Below, in pieces: positions 17,487-26,694 of a DNA stretch of 64,000 nucleotides; position 1 is the first letter of the stretch, and each line of letters opens with the position of its first letter. A program made the position numbers and the translations under genes. A model generated the notes under the pieces. It saw only the letters and a list, made by a program, of their open reading frames with translations, was not told the DNA's origin and searched no databases. The DNA lies in contig NZ_CP050699.1 of assembly GCF_005116675.2 (NCBI RefSeq), positions 868,001 through 932,000 of the forward strand, read 5' to 3'. Source of the stretch: Desulfosediminicola ganghwensis (GTDB lineage: Bacteria; Desulfobacterota; Desulfobulbia; Desulfobulbales; Desulfocapsaceae).

Positions 17487-19211
17487 CTACTGGGCAATGG
17501 TTGGTGTCGGGTCATTTTGACTGTCCGGCAGGTTTGCCTCATCTGCCTGGTGTACAGTCAATTGCGGGAAAGGGATCTCCCAGTCGTTTTCTGTACAGCA
17601 GTCGACACAATATTTCTGGATGGCTCGTTCGAGCCGTTTGCAGATATCTGCAACTTTGCCATCGAAGTCCGCCAGCACGATCAGATCAAGCGAGGAAGCG
17701 TTGGCCTGGAGAAACTCCACCTGAAGATTCAGACAATTCCCGGCGTAGCCGTCCTTTTCAAGCCTTTCCTGCAGATATTGATTGAATACAGCAGGAATTG
17801 TAGAGGTCACCTTATCCTGCAGTCCGTAACTGACGCCAAAAGGCACGCGCAGTCTGAAATTGCGGGAGAGATTGGCGGGACAGGCCTCGAGGAAAATTTC
17901 TGTCGGGTAGGTCAACCTGCGTCCGCCTCGTTCAACCACTTCGACCTGTTCATGGGAAAGACTCACGACTCTTGCGCGTGAACCTCCGTTAACCACAACC
18001 CAGTCTCCTTTACGGCAGGGAAACCAGGGTTCTTCCGGATGATAGGGACGGGAAACGAGACCGATGATTGTTTCAATAGGAACCCGGAGTTCCATATCCA
18101 GGGCTGGATTTTCCAGTTTGCAGAAAACATTGATGGAGGCAACCCGCCAGGGAACGCCGTGCAGAATGAGGCGTTCCTTTTCGCGAACAGAACCGATATT
18201 CAGCATCAGGCGGGCCTGCTGCCACATGCGGGGCAGGCCCTGGCGAATCGTCCAGGCAAGGCCAAGGAAAAAGATGATCGCCATGGAGAGCAGAAACCAG
18301 TCCTCGGCCAGGTAGAGAACAAAAAAGAGCCCCATTACTGCCAGGATGACGGACATTACCTGAAAGATGATATAGAGCATCCTGAACTGGTACGGCTGGC
18401 CATCACGTTTTTTGACCTTGAAATTCAGTCTGACAATGAGGCGGTATAACAAACGACAACCAAGCAGAATAGCGAAAAAGGTGGTGATGGCAACAATAAG
18501 GTACAGCCCTCTGGCCCGGAAAAAATCTCGTACAGATTTACTCGACGCTTCAACCAGGGAGACCTCCTGGGCACGGAGATTGGCGAGTTCGGCAATAGAG
18601 AGATCGAGTTTGTTTTGTAACCTGCTATGCACATTCTGCCACTCAGGCAGCAATGCACTCACCTCCCGTTGAACCCTCTTGTCGGTTGAAGTTTTCAAGG
18701 TCTCATCAAGGTGTAATACAGCGTCTTCCGCCTTTTGAGTCAGCAGTTCCAATTCCGAAATCTTTTCCTTGAGGTTGGACTTCTGCCTGGCCTTGACGGT
18801 AAATCGCTTCATTTCCTTGATGGCCGGCTCCACAAGACTCGCCAGTTCATCTTTCCAGCTGAAGCTCTGGGGCTTCTTTTGAATGAACAGTTCAAGCTCA
18901 ACGCCGGTGGCAATTCGTTCGAAATCGTTGGCTGTTTCAGATAGCTGCTTGTCGAGCTGGGCGATTTCAGCTTCCAGGGATTTTTTTTCTGCCTCGGAAG
19001 TGCTCTCCTGCAGTTTCTTTTTAGAAAGTTGAATCTGCTCGTTAAGATTTTTTTGCAGATCAAGCAGGGAGGCAAGCATGTTAGATGGTCCGTTCTCAAC
19101 TTTCGGGACATTTTCCGCTTCGGCTGTTGGCTGAACTGCTTCGGCGAAAAGAGTATGCGGAACAAGGAAAAGAGTGAACAACAGTATGGAAGTAAAGAGA
19201 AACTTTTGCAT
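17487..19211 (-). CDS. MscS-family mechanosensitive channel with periplasmic coiled coil
   Basis: Encodes 574 residues. Signal peptide 1-23, then a long charged alpha-helical region (about 40-210) of coiled-coil type, as in the large YbdG/MscK-like relatives. Several membrane spans follow (LIVAITTFFAILLGC; IIFQVMSVILAVMGLFFVLY; MAIIFFLGLAW). Then comes the MscS soluble beta domain (FPCRKGDWVVVNGG, RARVVSLSHEQVEVVERGG, YPTEIFL, FRLRVPFGVSYG). Expected to open under membrane tension during hypo-osmotic shock, in the inner membrane. ATG start with weak ribosome site. Single-gene unit. Confidence 0.87.
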   Translation of the reverse strand: MQKFLFTSILLFTLFLVPHTLFAEAVQPTAEAENVPKVENGPSNMLASLLDLQKNLNEQIQLSKKKLQESTSEAEKKSLEAEIAQLDKQLSETANDFERIATGVELELFIQKKPQSFSWKDELASLVEPAIKEMKRFTVKARQKSNLKEKISELELLTQKAEDAVLHLDETLKTSTDKRVQREVSALLPEWQNVHSRLQNKLDLSIAELANLRAQEVSLVEASSKSVRDFFRARGLYLIVAITTFFAILLGCRLLYRLIVRLNFKVKKRDGQPYQFRMLYIIFQVMSVILAVMGLFFVLYLAEDWFLLSMAIIFFLGLAWTIRQGLPRMWQQARLMLNIGSVREKERLILHGVPWRVASINVFCKLENPALDMELRVPIETIIGLVSRPYHPEEPWFPCRKGDWVVVNGGSRARVVSLSHEQVEVVERGGRRLTYPTEIFLEACPANLSRNFRLRVPFGVSYGLQDKVTSTIPAVFNQYLQERLEKDGYAGNCLNLQVEFLQANASSLDLIVLADFDGKVADICKRLERAIQKYCVDCCTENDWEIPFPQLTVHQADEANLPDSQNDPTPTIAQ

Positions 19212-19523
19212 AGCAACCTAAATATTTATCGTTATGATGGATAAAAGACAGCAGTACCAGGTTTCAAACCATTGCATTCTACTCAACCTGACGGTTAAAT
19301 CGATCTCAAAATTTAAGATATTGAGGTGATATTCTCCCATGATAGCCTGCAGAAATTGCATGAACCGGGGTTGGTGTGATATGCAGGATTGGCTAAAGAG
19401 TCTTGTTGGCAATACATTCTTTCTGATCAACTCAACTTCCAATTTTTTGTGGGAATTTAAAAATGATGAGCCCGTGCCTGAATCAATAAAAAAATGCGGG
19501 CTGAAAGTACACCTGAGGCATCC

Positions 19524-20141
19524 ATGAACATGAAGAACGAAGTATTCGACAAAACGTACACCGAGTATCTGACTCAGCTTGAGAATGTTGATTTTGCTGC
19601 TGTGGCTGCCACACTGAATCTGAGGAGTTCAGGTGAAGAGTTGCAGGTTAACCTGCTGGGCGATGAGTATCGGGCGTCGAAAGCCGGGATTGTCGATACT
19701 GAAGGTCGGCGGGCCAGGTTTGAGGTGTGTATTGCGATCTTTAAATACCTGCTGATGTGTCCCGCTGAAATACCGGAAGAGGGTGGCTGGACGGCCTACC
19801 ATTCGTTTAGGGATGCACAGCCTCTCCTGCACTATTTCGCCAGGGAAACAACCGGCCCGATAGAGCGTTGCTTTGCTGGAAGGCTACAGGAACTGCGGCA
19901 GGCGTGCCTGGCGATAGACGGGGGTGTCAGCACAGAAGCTGGAGCTTTCGATCTCTCCATCCAGTTTCAGTTGCTGTCGCGAATACCACTGTTTTTACGT
20001 TTCAACGATGCCGATGACGAGTTTCCTGCCCAATGTTCAATCCTGTTCCGGGAGTCAGTTGAACACTATATAGATATGGAATCTCTTGGGATTCTGGGAG
20101 CCCTGTTTGCCAGGGAGTTGGTCAAATCAGGAAGCGTATAA
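19524..20141 (+). CDS. DUF3786 protein
   Basis: Encodes about 205 residues from ATG at 19524 (GAGG upstream); an ATG at 19494 is possible. Recognisable as DUF3786 by the order of blocks: LLGDEYRAS early, a helical FKYLLMC, GGWTAYHSFRDAQP, FAGRLQELR, FDLSIQFQLLSRIPLFLRFN and a C-terminal DDEFPAQCSILF..SVEHYIDMESLG. The family is common in anaerobes (Desulfobacterota, Clostridia) and often near corrinoid or redox genes; function unknown. A second copy of the C-terminal block survives as a fragment at 29388-29476. Confidence 0.85.
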   Translation: MNMKNEVFDKTYTEYLTQLENVDFAAVAATLNLRSSGEELQVNLLGDEYRASKAGIVDTEGRRARFEVCIAIFKYLLMCPAEIPEEGGWTAYHSFRDAQPLLHYFARETTGPIERCFAGRLQELRQACLAIDGGVSTEAGAFDLSIQFQLLSRIPLFLRFNDADDEFPAQCSILFRESVEHYIDMESLGILGALFARELVKSGSV

Positions 20142-20224
20142 CATGCCTCCAGGATTCGTATAATACATCCCACCTTAAAAGTATTTGCCGAGGGCCTGTT
20201 TAACAGTGCATATCCAGGCATCTT

Positions 20225-20689
20225 TTATGGCTTATCCACCACAACGTATACCACCTCGTTCCCTTGGTAATACGGCCGATAATAGACGCCATTGCAATTG
20301 TGATAGGTCACAGTGTTGGCCACGACTCTGGTGCAGCTTCCTGGCAGGGTCGCTACCCTGGTCCCGACCAAGGCGGCCCCTACGGCAACAGCACCGACTG
20401 CGGGACGGCGGTCAACGTCGATATCCACATTACGATGGCGGCCGTAACGATCCACATCCACATCGACATTGCGGGCGCGACCGCGGCCATCAACATCCAC
20501 ATCGACTCTGGTTCGCCCTCTGACCGGACGCGCGGTCCTGTGTGCGCGCCGATGCACTGCCGGACGAGCGGCGTAGGCGACATCGAGGAAAGAGAGTTCC
20601 TGGATCGGTTTGAAGGGAAGTTCAACCAGCATTGGTCCACACAGGCAAAAGGACGCTGCGATGGCAATGGTTGTCATATGCTTGATCAT
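20225..20689 (-). CDS. Small exported protein with VDVDVD tandem repeats
   Basis: Encodes 154 residues. Signal peptide about 1-41 (ends near VAYAA). Residues 62-93 are near-exact 13-residue tandem repeats, VDVDVDGRGRARN then VDVDVDRYGRHRN then VDIDVD, flanked by Arg-rich sequence. After a hydrophobic Ala/Val/Gly stretch comes a tyrosine-rich end with two cysteines (CTRVVANTVTYHNCNGVYY). The ATG overlaps the DUF2092 stop by four bases (ATGA), so translation is coupled. Alternating Asp could bind Ca2+, and the Arg arms could bind polyanions; both are guesses. I recall similar C-termini beside DUF2092 genes elsewhere. Confidence 0.82.
   Translation of the reverse strand: MIKHMTTIAIAASFCLCGPMLVELPFKPIQELSFLDVAYAARPAVHRRAHRTARPVRGRTRVDVDVDGRGRARNVDVDVDRYGRHRNVDIDVDRRPAVGAVAVGAALVGTRVATLPGSCTRVVANTVTYHNCNGVYYRPYYQGNEVVYVVVDKP
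20411..20506. repeat. In-gene tandem repeat of 39 bp
   Basis: Two full and one partial copy of a 39-bp unit encode the VDVDVD-type repeats of the protein at 20225-20689. The units differ by several substitutions, so the repeat is not recent. Confidence 0.6.
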
Positions 20690-21474
20690 TGGGCACCTCC
20701 AGTATTGGCTCCGGGGCGGCGGCGTAGCTGGATAAAGCCGATCTCTTCAGCCTCTGGGGGCGGCGAAAAGGAGAAGTGGGAGTCATCCACCTCGGCCGAG
20801 GTATTCCAGTCAGAAAGCACCGCAGTATACTGGGGCGCGCCGGCTACCCACTTCGAGGTGATCAGATACTTTCTCGGCAGCGGTTTTTCTCCTTTTTCCA
20901 CCCAGAGCTGCCAGTCCACCTCACTGCCCCGAAAAGCCAGATGGTGCACCTCCACCCCATCAACAACGCTAGAGCCGACCACCATTCCGGACTGTACATC
21001 TTCCAGGAGTTCCAGGTGGGCGTCATGATAGACAAGGTCAGAGCCGGGTATTGAGAGCCCGACTTCCTCCTGGGCCAGCTCGAGTGCGGTGTTTATATCG
21101 ACGGTTTTCGACAGCTTCATGGAAGCGTAGTAGTTTATTGTCTTGCCATATAAGGTCATCGCTTGGCCGTCGAAATAAAACTCCTGGTCGAAATCGTCTC
21201 CTTGCCGGTAGACCCGGAACTGGTTTGGCCGCTTGATCGTTACCTCCGCCCGGGCGCTCATTTGGATCTGCTGCCCCGACTGCAGCACGGTATCGATGGT
21301 ATTGTCGGAATGGAAAGTGAATTGCTGAAGCGAATTAAGGTAATCGCTCATCTGGTGCAGTATTTCCAACGCTTCGGGCTGGATGGCCGGCGACTGAGCG
21401 CTGTTTTGAGAGCTATTCGCTACACCCAGGGCAAGAAGTGGCGCCAATATTCCCAAGAGAATCTGTCTGATCAT
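20686..21474 (-). CDS. DUF2092 periplasmic protein (LolA/LppX-like fold)
   Basis: Encodes 262 residues from ATG at 21474 (GGAGGG upstream), which begins a signal peptide (MIRQILLGILAPLLALGV). Features fit DUF2092: FTFHSDNTIDTVLQSGQQ, RPNQFRVYRQGD, FDGQAMTLY, YYASMKLSKTVD, and WQLWVEKGEKPLPRKYLIT near the end. The fold is related to lipoprotein carriers LolA/LppX, so it may bind a lipid or other hydrophobic ligand in the periplasm. First gene of a coupled pair with the VDVDVD protein. Confidence 0.85.
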   Translation of the reverse strand: MIRQILLGILAPLLALGVANSSQNSAQSPAIQPEALEILHQMSDYLNSLQQFTFHSDNTIDTVLQSGQQIQMSARAEVTIKRPNQFRVYRQGDDFDQEFYFDGQAMTLYGKTINYYASMKLSKTVDINTALELAQEEVGLSIPGSDLVYHDAHLELLEDVQSGMVVGSSVVDGVEVHHLAFRGSEVDWQLWVEKGEKPLPRKYLITSKWVAGAPQYTAVLSDWNTSAEVDDSHFSFSPPPEAEEIGFIQLRRRPGANTGGAQ

Positions 21475-21758
21475 GGTGTAATTCCCTCCAGGCAAGGTTG
21501 GTGTGACCGCAGTCATCGAACTCGCTCAAAACTTCTTTGTTTGTAGACGAATGATTAGAGATATCATCGGAAATTTGAAATTGGAGTAAGGCCTCTATTG
21601 GTGGGCAATATTTCGCCTTGCGCAATTTACGCTGATCCATCATCTTGTCGAACCTCCATCCCCCTTGCATGGAGATCGGGCACTACCGGATAAAGTCATC
21701 TGCACATGGCTGCTGGATGTTCACAGATATGATTGAGTGCTCCACCTGGGATCCGGGG

Positions 21759-22190
21759 TTACGGAACAACCATGATCGGGCAGTAAATGGTATTGAGCAC
21801 CTTGTGGGTGACGCTTCCCAAAAACAGCCCGGCAATGTCGGAGTGGCCATGGGAACCCATGATGATCAGATCATACTGCTTCGATTTTGAGCGGTTCGCA
21901 AGCACGTGACCTGGTTCACCGTCGACGCATTCCAGGGAATATTCAATGCCCTGATTCTTGAATAATTCTTCCGTTCTTTGCAACAGGGCTTCAGCTTCTC
22001 TTCTGGCGTTGGCTCTGATTTCCATAATCAGTTTTTCCGGAATCTCTGCGACGCTGGCGTTCCATTCTTCATAACAGTGGATGATGCTGACGTGGGCGGA
22101 ATAGCGTTTGGCCAGGTCAAGGCCAAACTTCGCAGCATTTTGGGAATGGACGGAATCGTCGAAGGGAAGGAGAATTTTTTCGATTTTCAT
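21759..22190 (-). CDS. Universal stress protein, paralogue A
   Basis: Encodes 143 residues from ATG at 22190 (GAGGAGG upstream). UspA fold with KILLPFDDSVHSQNAAKFGL at the start and the nucleotide loop IIMGSHGHSDIAGLFLGSVT (G-x2-G-x9-G-S/T). Ends IYCPIMVVP. It is strikingly close to the stress protein at 30195-30626: same length, same C-terminal 40 residues with few changes, and clear nucleotide similarity. About 175 bp upstream is the motif TGATATACTATT, also present upstream of that paralogue. Confidence 0.93.
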   Translation of the reverse strand: MKIEKILLPFDDSVHSQNAAKFGLDLAKRYSAHVSIIHCYEEWNASVAEIPEKLIMEIRANARREAEALLQRTEELFKNQGIEYSLECVDGEPGHVLANRSKSKQYDLIIMGSHGHSDIAGLFLGSVTHKVLNTIYCPIMVVP

Positions 22191-22364
22191 GCCGAGTCCT
22201 CCTCTAGCGAGAATGAGAGTGCGCATCTTGCGAAACCGAAGCAAGCGCCCGGCCCGGTGTCGCAGGGATGGCGGCTGCAAATTCCACAACGGTTTCCACC
22301 GTTGGGCAATTCATAAAGAGCCTGCTATCGGGGATAGTGCCGAATTTCCGACAAACCCCTTACA

Positions 22365-22376
22365 AATAGTATATCA
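22365..22376 (-). promoter_or_regulatory. Promoter-like motif of stress paralogue A
   Basis: On the minus strand the sequence is TGATATACTATT, an extended -10-like element (TATACT). The identical 12-mer occurs at 30797-30808, at nearly the same distance (about 170-175 bp) upstream of the other paralogue, while intervening sequence differs. That conservation is the evidence for function. Confidence 0.5.
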
Positions 22377-22529
22377 TTTTCCGGGTCGACACTAAAATGG
22401 GGTTAGGGGATTAGGAGCTAGGAGGCTGGGATATTGAGAAGTAATTTATCTAGATCTCAGCGGGATGAATTTGTCATAAGGTTGGAGGGCAGGGCCGGCT
22501 GGTCTCTGGTGGCTCAGGTGCCAGCCGTA

Positions 22530-22570
22530 GAAAAACCTCCCGCCCGGCTCGAAAAAGAGCGGACAGGAGG
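22530..22570 (-). terminator. Intrinsic terminator of the FadL-like gene
   Basis: On the minus strand CCTCCTGTCCGCTC pairs imperfectly with GAGCCGGGCGGGAGG, and the hairpin is followed directly by TTTTT, the pattern of a Rho-independent terminator, about 60 bp after the stop codon. Confidence 0.7.
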
Positions 22571-22629
22571 CTGCGGGGGCCAGCTACCTATGAATCAGAC
22601 GCTGGCAAGCTAACTGCCAAGTATTCGAT

Positions 22630-23865
22630 CTAAAATTTCCAGCTCACATTCATGGAGAGAAAATATAGATCGTTATCTTTGAATTCGCCTATGAGCAGAT
22701 TGTTTTCAATCTCTGCCTCCCCGTAATAGGCATAGGTAAAGGCGCCCCCGACGTTGATATTCTCGCTCCAGGCATAGTTGAACCCGCAAGCCAGGCGAAT
22801 TTGTTCATCAAACGGCATGTCGACGGTTCTGTCCTTGGGATCATCAATGGGGTTGGTGTCGTAGGCGGCGCCAAATCGTAAGATCCAATCTTCGCCCATG
22901 GTGTACTGGAAGCCTGCGCCGAAATACCAGGTATCATCAAAATTCCGTGGCAGGCGCTGATCCCCTCTGGCGGTTGAGATGATAACATTTTCAAAAGCAC
23001 TCCAGTTCTCCCAGCCGATGGTGCCAAGAAAAGCCCAGTCTTCATTTATCTCATGAAAGAGGCCGAGTTTAATAAATTGTGGGAAGGTGATGGTGGCATC
23101 TATTCCGGCGGAGAGCGAAATCGGATCCAAGGTGACGTCGCCCCCAAAAGAGGGCTCTATCTCATAGGCATAGGATAAACCAATACGGGTTCTATCGGTA
23201 AACTCATACAGGGCATTGAGGTTGAAGGTGAACTCGGTATCATCGCCATCAATGTTCACCGAGCCGTCTTCCTGACCTTGTATTGGCACCGCAACTGTTT
23301 CGTCCAGGCTGCCGTACATCATGGCAACACCGCCACCGATGGAGAGTTTTTTGTTGACCCTGTAGGCGATTGACGGGTTTAAGCTGATTGTGAAAATTGT
23401 CACCTCCTCAAGCAGGTAGCGACCGGTCCAGTCGTCTTGAAAATCCAAAATGGCTGCGGAGATGGATATTACATTCAGACCAAGCTTCAGGTCATCGCTC
23501 AGGCTGTGCACATAAAAGCCGCCGAGAATAGGCCCCGGGCCACCCGCCTGGCCGCCGTCATTGCCAGGCACCGGGGTGTTGGGATCCGGATCAAATCGAA
23601 TATCGGTGTAGACAAGACCGCCGGAAAGCATGAGTTGGTTGCCTTCAAGACGAGTCATGCCTGCGGCGTTATGAAATGAGGTGGAGGCGTCGTCGGCAAG
23701 GGCTTGCGCCCCTGCGCCGGCAGTGGCCATGGTCGGTGTACCAAATTCGTTGAGGTACAAGCCTGCCGCTCCGGCCAAAGATGCCAAAACTAACTGTATG
23801 GCTAACTGTATGGCAATAGCCCCACAAAAATAACAGCTGATCACGAACGTTGTTGATTTCTGCAT
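22630..23865 (-). CDS. FadL/OmpP1-family outer-membrane transporter
   Basis: Encodes 411 residues with an N-terminal hydrophobic signal (to about residue 35). The mature start GLYLNEFGTPTMATAGAG, then ALADDASTSFHNAAGMTRLEGN, is the classic FadL hatch region (N-P/A-A-G-M/L). The rest alternates as beta strands, ending with an aromatic residue (NVSWKF) as outer-membrane barrels do. The family moves long-chain fatty acids or hydrophobic compounds across the outer membrane. AGGAGA ribosome site; own terminator; single-gene unit. Confidence 0.9.
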   Translation of the reverse strand: MQKSTTFVISCYFCGAIAIQLAIQLVLASLAGAAGLYLNEFGTPTMATAGAGAQALADDASTSFHNAAGMTRLEGNQLMLSGGLVYTDIRFDPDPNTPVPGNDGGQAGGPGPILGGFYVHSLSDDLKLGLNVISISAAILDFQDDWTGRYLLEEVTIFTISLNPSIAYRVNKKLSIGGGVAMMYGSLDETVAVPIQGQEDGSVNIDGDDTEFTFNLNALYEFTDRTRIGLSYAYEIEPSFGGDVTLDPISLSAGIDATITFPQFIKLGLFHEINEDWAFLGTIGWENWSAFENVIISTARGDQRLPRNFDDTWYFGAGFQYTMGEDWILRFGAAYDTNPIDDPKDRTVDMPFDEQIRLACGFNYAWSENINVGGAFTYAYYGEAEIENNLLIGEFKDNDLYFLSMNVSWKF

Positions 23866-24869
23866 ACTCTTCTCCTGTTTTTCTCTAGCACGGGTAGAAT
23901 TGTAGAGCCGAAATACAGATTGTAATCGGTGTTCTTACCACGAAACCTTGCTCGACGGTATTGCCGGATATGTATGGCGCAATACCGCACTGAGTTTACA
24001 TTCTGAATGTAGATCGAATGGCCGCGGTTATGGCGTGCTTGGCGGCCAGTGTGTTTCTGCGTGTAACTAAAAAACTTCTGGGTAATGAACGATGGACGAA
24101 GCGATAAAAAATCAAGAATACGCCTAATTCTTTCACAAAATCAGATTGGAAGAAAGTGATTTTTTCCAATCTCAAAAGCGGGTATGAAACCGCTGACAGC
24201 TCTTGTCAGGCCAGCGTGTTTGAGTCCATCCCTGGCAATGGGCCTAGCCGAAACATGAACCATGAATCATGATGAATTTCTTAATTATCTCTAATGGCTC
24301 TTCAACATTTGCAGTCGTTCAGCTTCTATGAATTATCTTAGGAGACTGAGATGTTGCATAGCGTTTTGGCTCAGTATTTTGGCTAGGCATGCGATGGCAT
24401 TATTGAATCTGATTCCCCCTCCCTCCTTGCTCCTCACGGCTTACTTCGTGAAGTTTAGCTTTGGTATTTAGAAGAAGATTATTGAAACTGTTGAGCCTCC
24501 AGTCTGCCCTCACCTACTTTAAGTAAGATTGGCTCTAAGTGACTAACGTCGAATGGTTTTGACTGGAGATAACTGAAACGGGGGCTACCTGTTTTCTGAG
24601 TATGCATTGGATACCAGGAACGGCAGCAATAACGCGCGGTGGTGGTAAAGAACCACCTTTTACAATAGTTTTTGACCAGAGGAGCGATGGGGGAGGTGTT
24701 GGTTGGCATGATTCTGTGAGTGGCTCCGGCGAGGAGAGCTATGCCTGTGATGCACTCCAGCAGGGCCCCCTGGCCGGTTTACAGATTTACTGGTAGCCAT
24801 ACGGCAGTTTACGGAATCACTCATCGTTTCATGGATATTCTCTATGAAACGATGAGTGATCGCAACAGC
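23866..24869. other. One-kilobase stretch without a recognisable gene
   Basis: Between the FadL-like promoter and the end of the sulfatase gene I see no ORF with a ribosome site and protein-like composition. Left part must carry the FadL-like promoter. The right edge holds the perfect hairpin at 24816-24860. Short open frames near 24479-24796 are not supported. Confidence 0.4.
24816..24860 (-). terminator. Perfect 17-bp hairpin at the end of the sulfatase operon
   Basis: ATCACTCATCGTTTCAT and ATGAAACGATGAGTGAT are exact reverse complements around an 11-nt loop, 10 bp past the sulfatase stop. There is no T-run, but the length and position make a transcription end or mRNA-stabilising structure likely. 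Confidence 0.65.
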
Positions 24870-26576
24870 TTAGTTGCCAGCTGATTCCACACCAAGTACC
24901 ACATCTTTGGCATCTCCATATATTTGGAGCCAGGTTTCAACCATTTTTTTAGATTCTGGTCGAATATTTTCAACATCTTCGTATGGCATGCCCCGGGCAG
25001 GTTTCCAGTCAGGGAACTTGTCCTTCATTCGCAGGTGCTGGACGCGCATGCGCACGAATGACGTACCTGCCCAGACGCCACCAGTCCTGAGCGGGTTTTC
25101 CTCGCGCGGATCCCAATACAGATTATAAATTCCGGCCAGGGCAGGATTGGTCCCCGGGCCCGGCCAGTGAATTTTCAACTGCTGCTTCACCGTCGCCCGT
25201 AATTGATCCATCTCGTAGAGATGGATGTAGTCTCTGCGGCCATGGGTGTCTCCCTTCAGCAGCAGAGGGGTCTGGTCGATACCATCCACGATCCTGTCTC
25301 GTGGGATGCCGTCGGTGTTACCTGCGATGCGGGCAAAAGTGGTGTACAGATCCCCAACGAAGATCATGTCACCGATCATCGAACCAGGCTCAATGACACC
25401 CGGCCACCTGGCAAAAGCGCCGACACGGTGGCCCCCCTCCAGCGAACTGCCCTTATGACCGCGAAAAATCCATTCAGAATAGCCGGACGTGCCGAGCTCC
25501 TGATACATCACACCATTGTCGCCCATCACGATGACCAGGGTATTGTTATCGACACCGAGATTCTCCAATTCAGCGATGAGCTCGCCAACGTAACCATCGA
25601 CAACCGCCATGGCGTTTACCCAGCGGCCGCCATTGGGGGTCTGGTTCTCATCATCGGTGGAACGAAGAACGGCGACGGGAATTTGTGGCCAGTAATTCAG
25701 GAAGAACGGTTTGTCTCCCTGGGCCAGTGTTCGCAGTGAATCGAGCGCCTGCTCCTGGAGCCGATCGTTGACACGCTTGTAGAATTCCATGTCAGGCCGT
25801 TGACCGGGCTCGATCCCCCATTCACGCAGTTTTCCACCTTTTTGGCCCTCGACCTGGGTCACCCAGTCGTATAAACGAAAGGTCTTGTCGAGTCCATATT
25901 CAGGGTCGATAGCCTCGGGCGTGAAGGCCGTGGTTTTTCCATCAAGTTCAGCGTCACGTGTGGTGAAACTGTATGAGACCTGATTGTGCATCGGGAACGA
26001 GGCGTAATCGAAACCCTGATTGATTGGATAGGCTTCCTTGATATCCCCCAGATGCCATTTGCCGATATGATGTGTGGCGTAGCCTGCCGCAGACAGCAGC
26101 TCAGCTATTGTGATCTCCTTACCGTTGAGGCCAACTCCCTCCGGTGGTGTGACCTTGGTGACTTCCATACCGGTTCGGACAGCGAGTCGGCCGGTCATGA
26201 ATGCTGCTCTGGTCGGAGTGCAAATGTTTTCCGCGTACATCCGCGTAAAGGTAACACCCTCGCTGGCAAGTTTGTCGATGCTGGGTGTTCTGCCTCCGCG
26301 GACCTTGGTCAATGCCGGAATTCCGTACTCACCAAAGCCCATGTCATCAAGCAGAATGTATATGATATTAGGCCGTTTGCCACCGTTTGCGCTGCGGATT
26401 TCAGCGAGCATGTCGTCGATTTCCTTATCCTCCGCCGCCCATTGATCCTGGTACTGGTGGAGAAGAACATAATGCTCAGAATCATGCTGGATGGGTGCTG
26501 CCTGTTCTGCCGGGGAGGGAGCCGGCAGGAGCAGCCAAACCAGTAAAGCGGGTAACAGCAACGTTCTGGATCTCAT
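24870..26576 (-). CDS. Type I (formylglycine) sulfatase, exported
   Basis: Encodes 568 residues from ATG at 26576 (AAGGAG), which opens a signal peptide (MRSRTLLLPALLVWLLL). Metal ligands N70...D77-D78 (NIIYILLDDMG). The maturation motif C119-T-P-T-R carries the cysteine converted to formylglycine. Further conserved pieces are IGKWHLGD, FFLNYWPQIP and VMGDNG. It hydrolyses sulfate esters in the periplasm; substrate unknown. Because C119 is a Cys-type site, it needs an FGE or anSME enzyme; the FGE-like gene at 1609 lacks the usual cysteine pair and anSME is not in the window. Downstream of the outer-membrane protein gene at 26695 in one operon. Confidence 0.93.
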   Translation of the reverse strand: MRSRTLLLPALLVWLLLPAPSPAEQAAPIQHDSEHYVLLHQYQDQWAAEDKEIDDMLAEIRSANGGKRPNIIYILLDDMGFGEYGIPALTKVRGGRTPSIDKLASEGVTFTRMYAENICTPTRAAFMTGRLAVRTGMEVTKVTPPEGVGLNGKEITIAELLSAAGYATHHIGKWHLGDIKEAYPINQGFDYASFPMHNQVSYSFTTRDAELDGKTTAFTPEAIDPEYGLDKTFRLYDWVTQVEGQKGGKLREWGIEPGQRPDMEFYKRVNDRLQEQALDSLRTLAQGDKPFFLNYWPQIPVAVLRSTDDENQTPNGGRWVNAMAVVDGYVGELIAELENLGVDNNTLVIVMGDNGVMYQELGTSGYSEWIFRGHKGSSLEGGHRVGAFARWPGVIEPGSMIGDMIFVGDLYTTFARIAGNTDGIPRDRIVDGIDQTPLLLKGDTHGRRDYIHLYEMDQLRATVKQQLKIHWPGPGTNPALAGIYNLYWDPREENPLRTGGVWAGTSFVRMRVQHLRMKDKFPDWKPARGMPYEDVENIRPESKKMVETWLQIYGDAKDVVLGVESAGN

Positions 26577-26694
26577 TATAAATCTCCTTGTGTTGTCGTC
26601 CACCTGCCCAGCCTGACCAGGGGTGCCAGTATTCGTAATGAACCGATGGCAGGCACCATAAGTTCCACAGATACCCATGCATTTGGGACAGGTT

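Larger units (their letters stand above)
22191..22629. other. Intergenic region: stress-gene promoter and FadL-like gene terminator
   Basis: No gene. Contains the shared -10-like motif of stress paralogue A (22365-22376) and the intrinsic terminator of the FadL-like gene (22530-22570). Confidence 0.5.

Noticed and set aside
20264-21028. 254-residue plus-strand frame with HIHIHI stretches
   Set aside because: It is antisense to the VDVDVD repeats and DUF2092 gene; the pattern is a by-product of the repeated codons.
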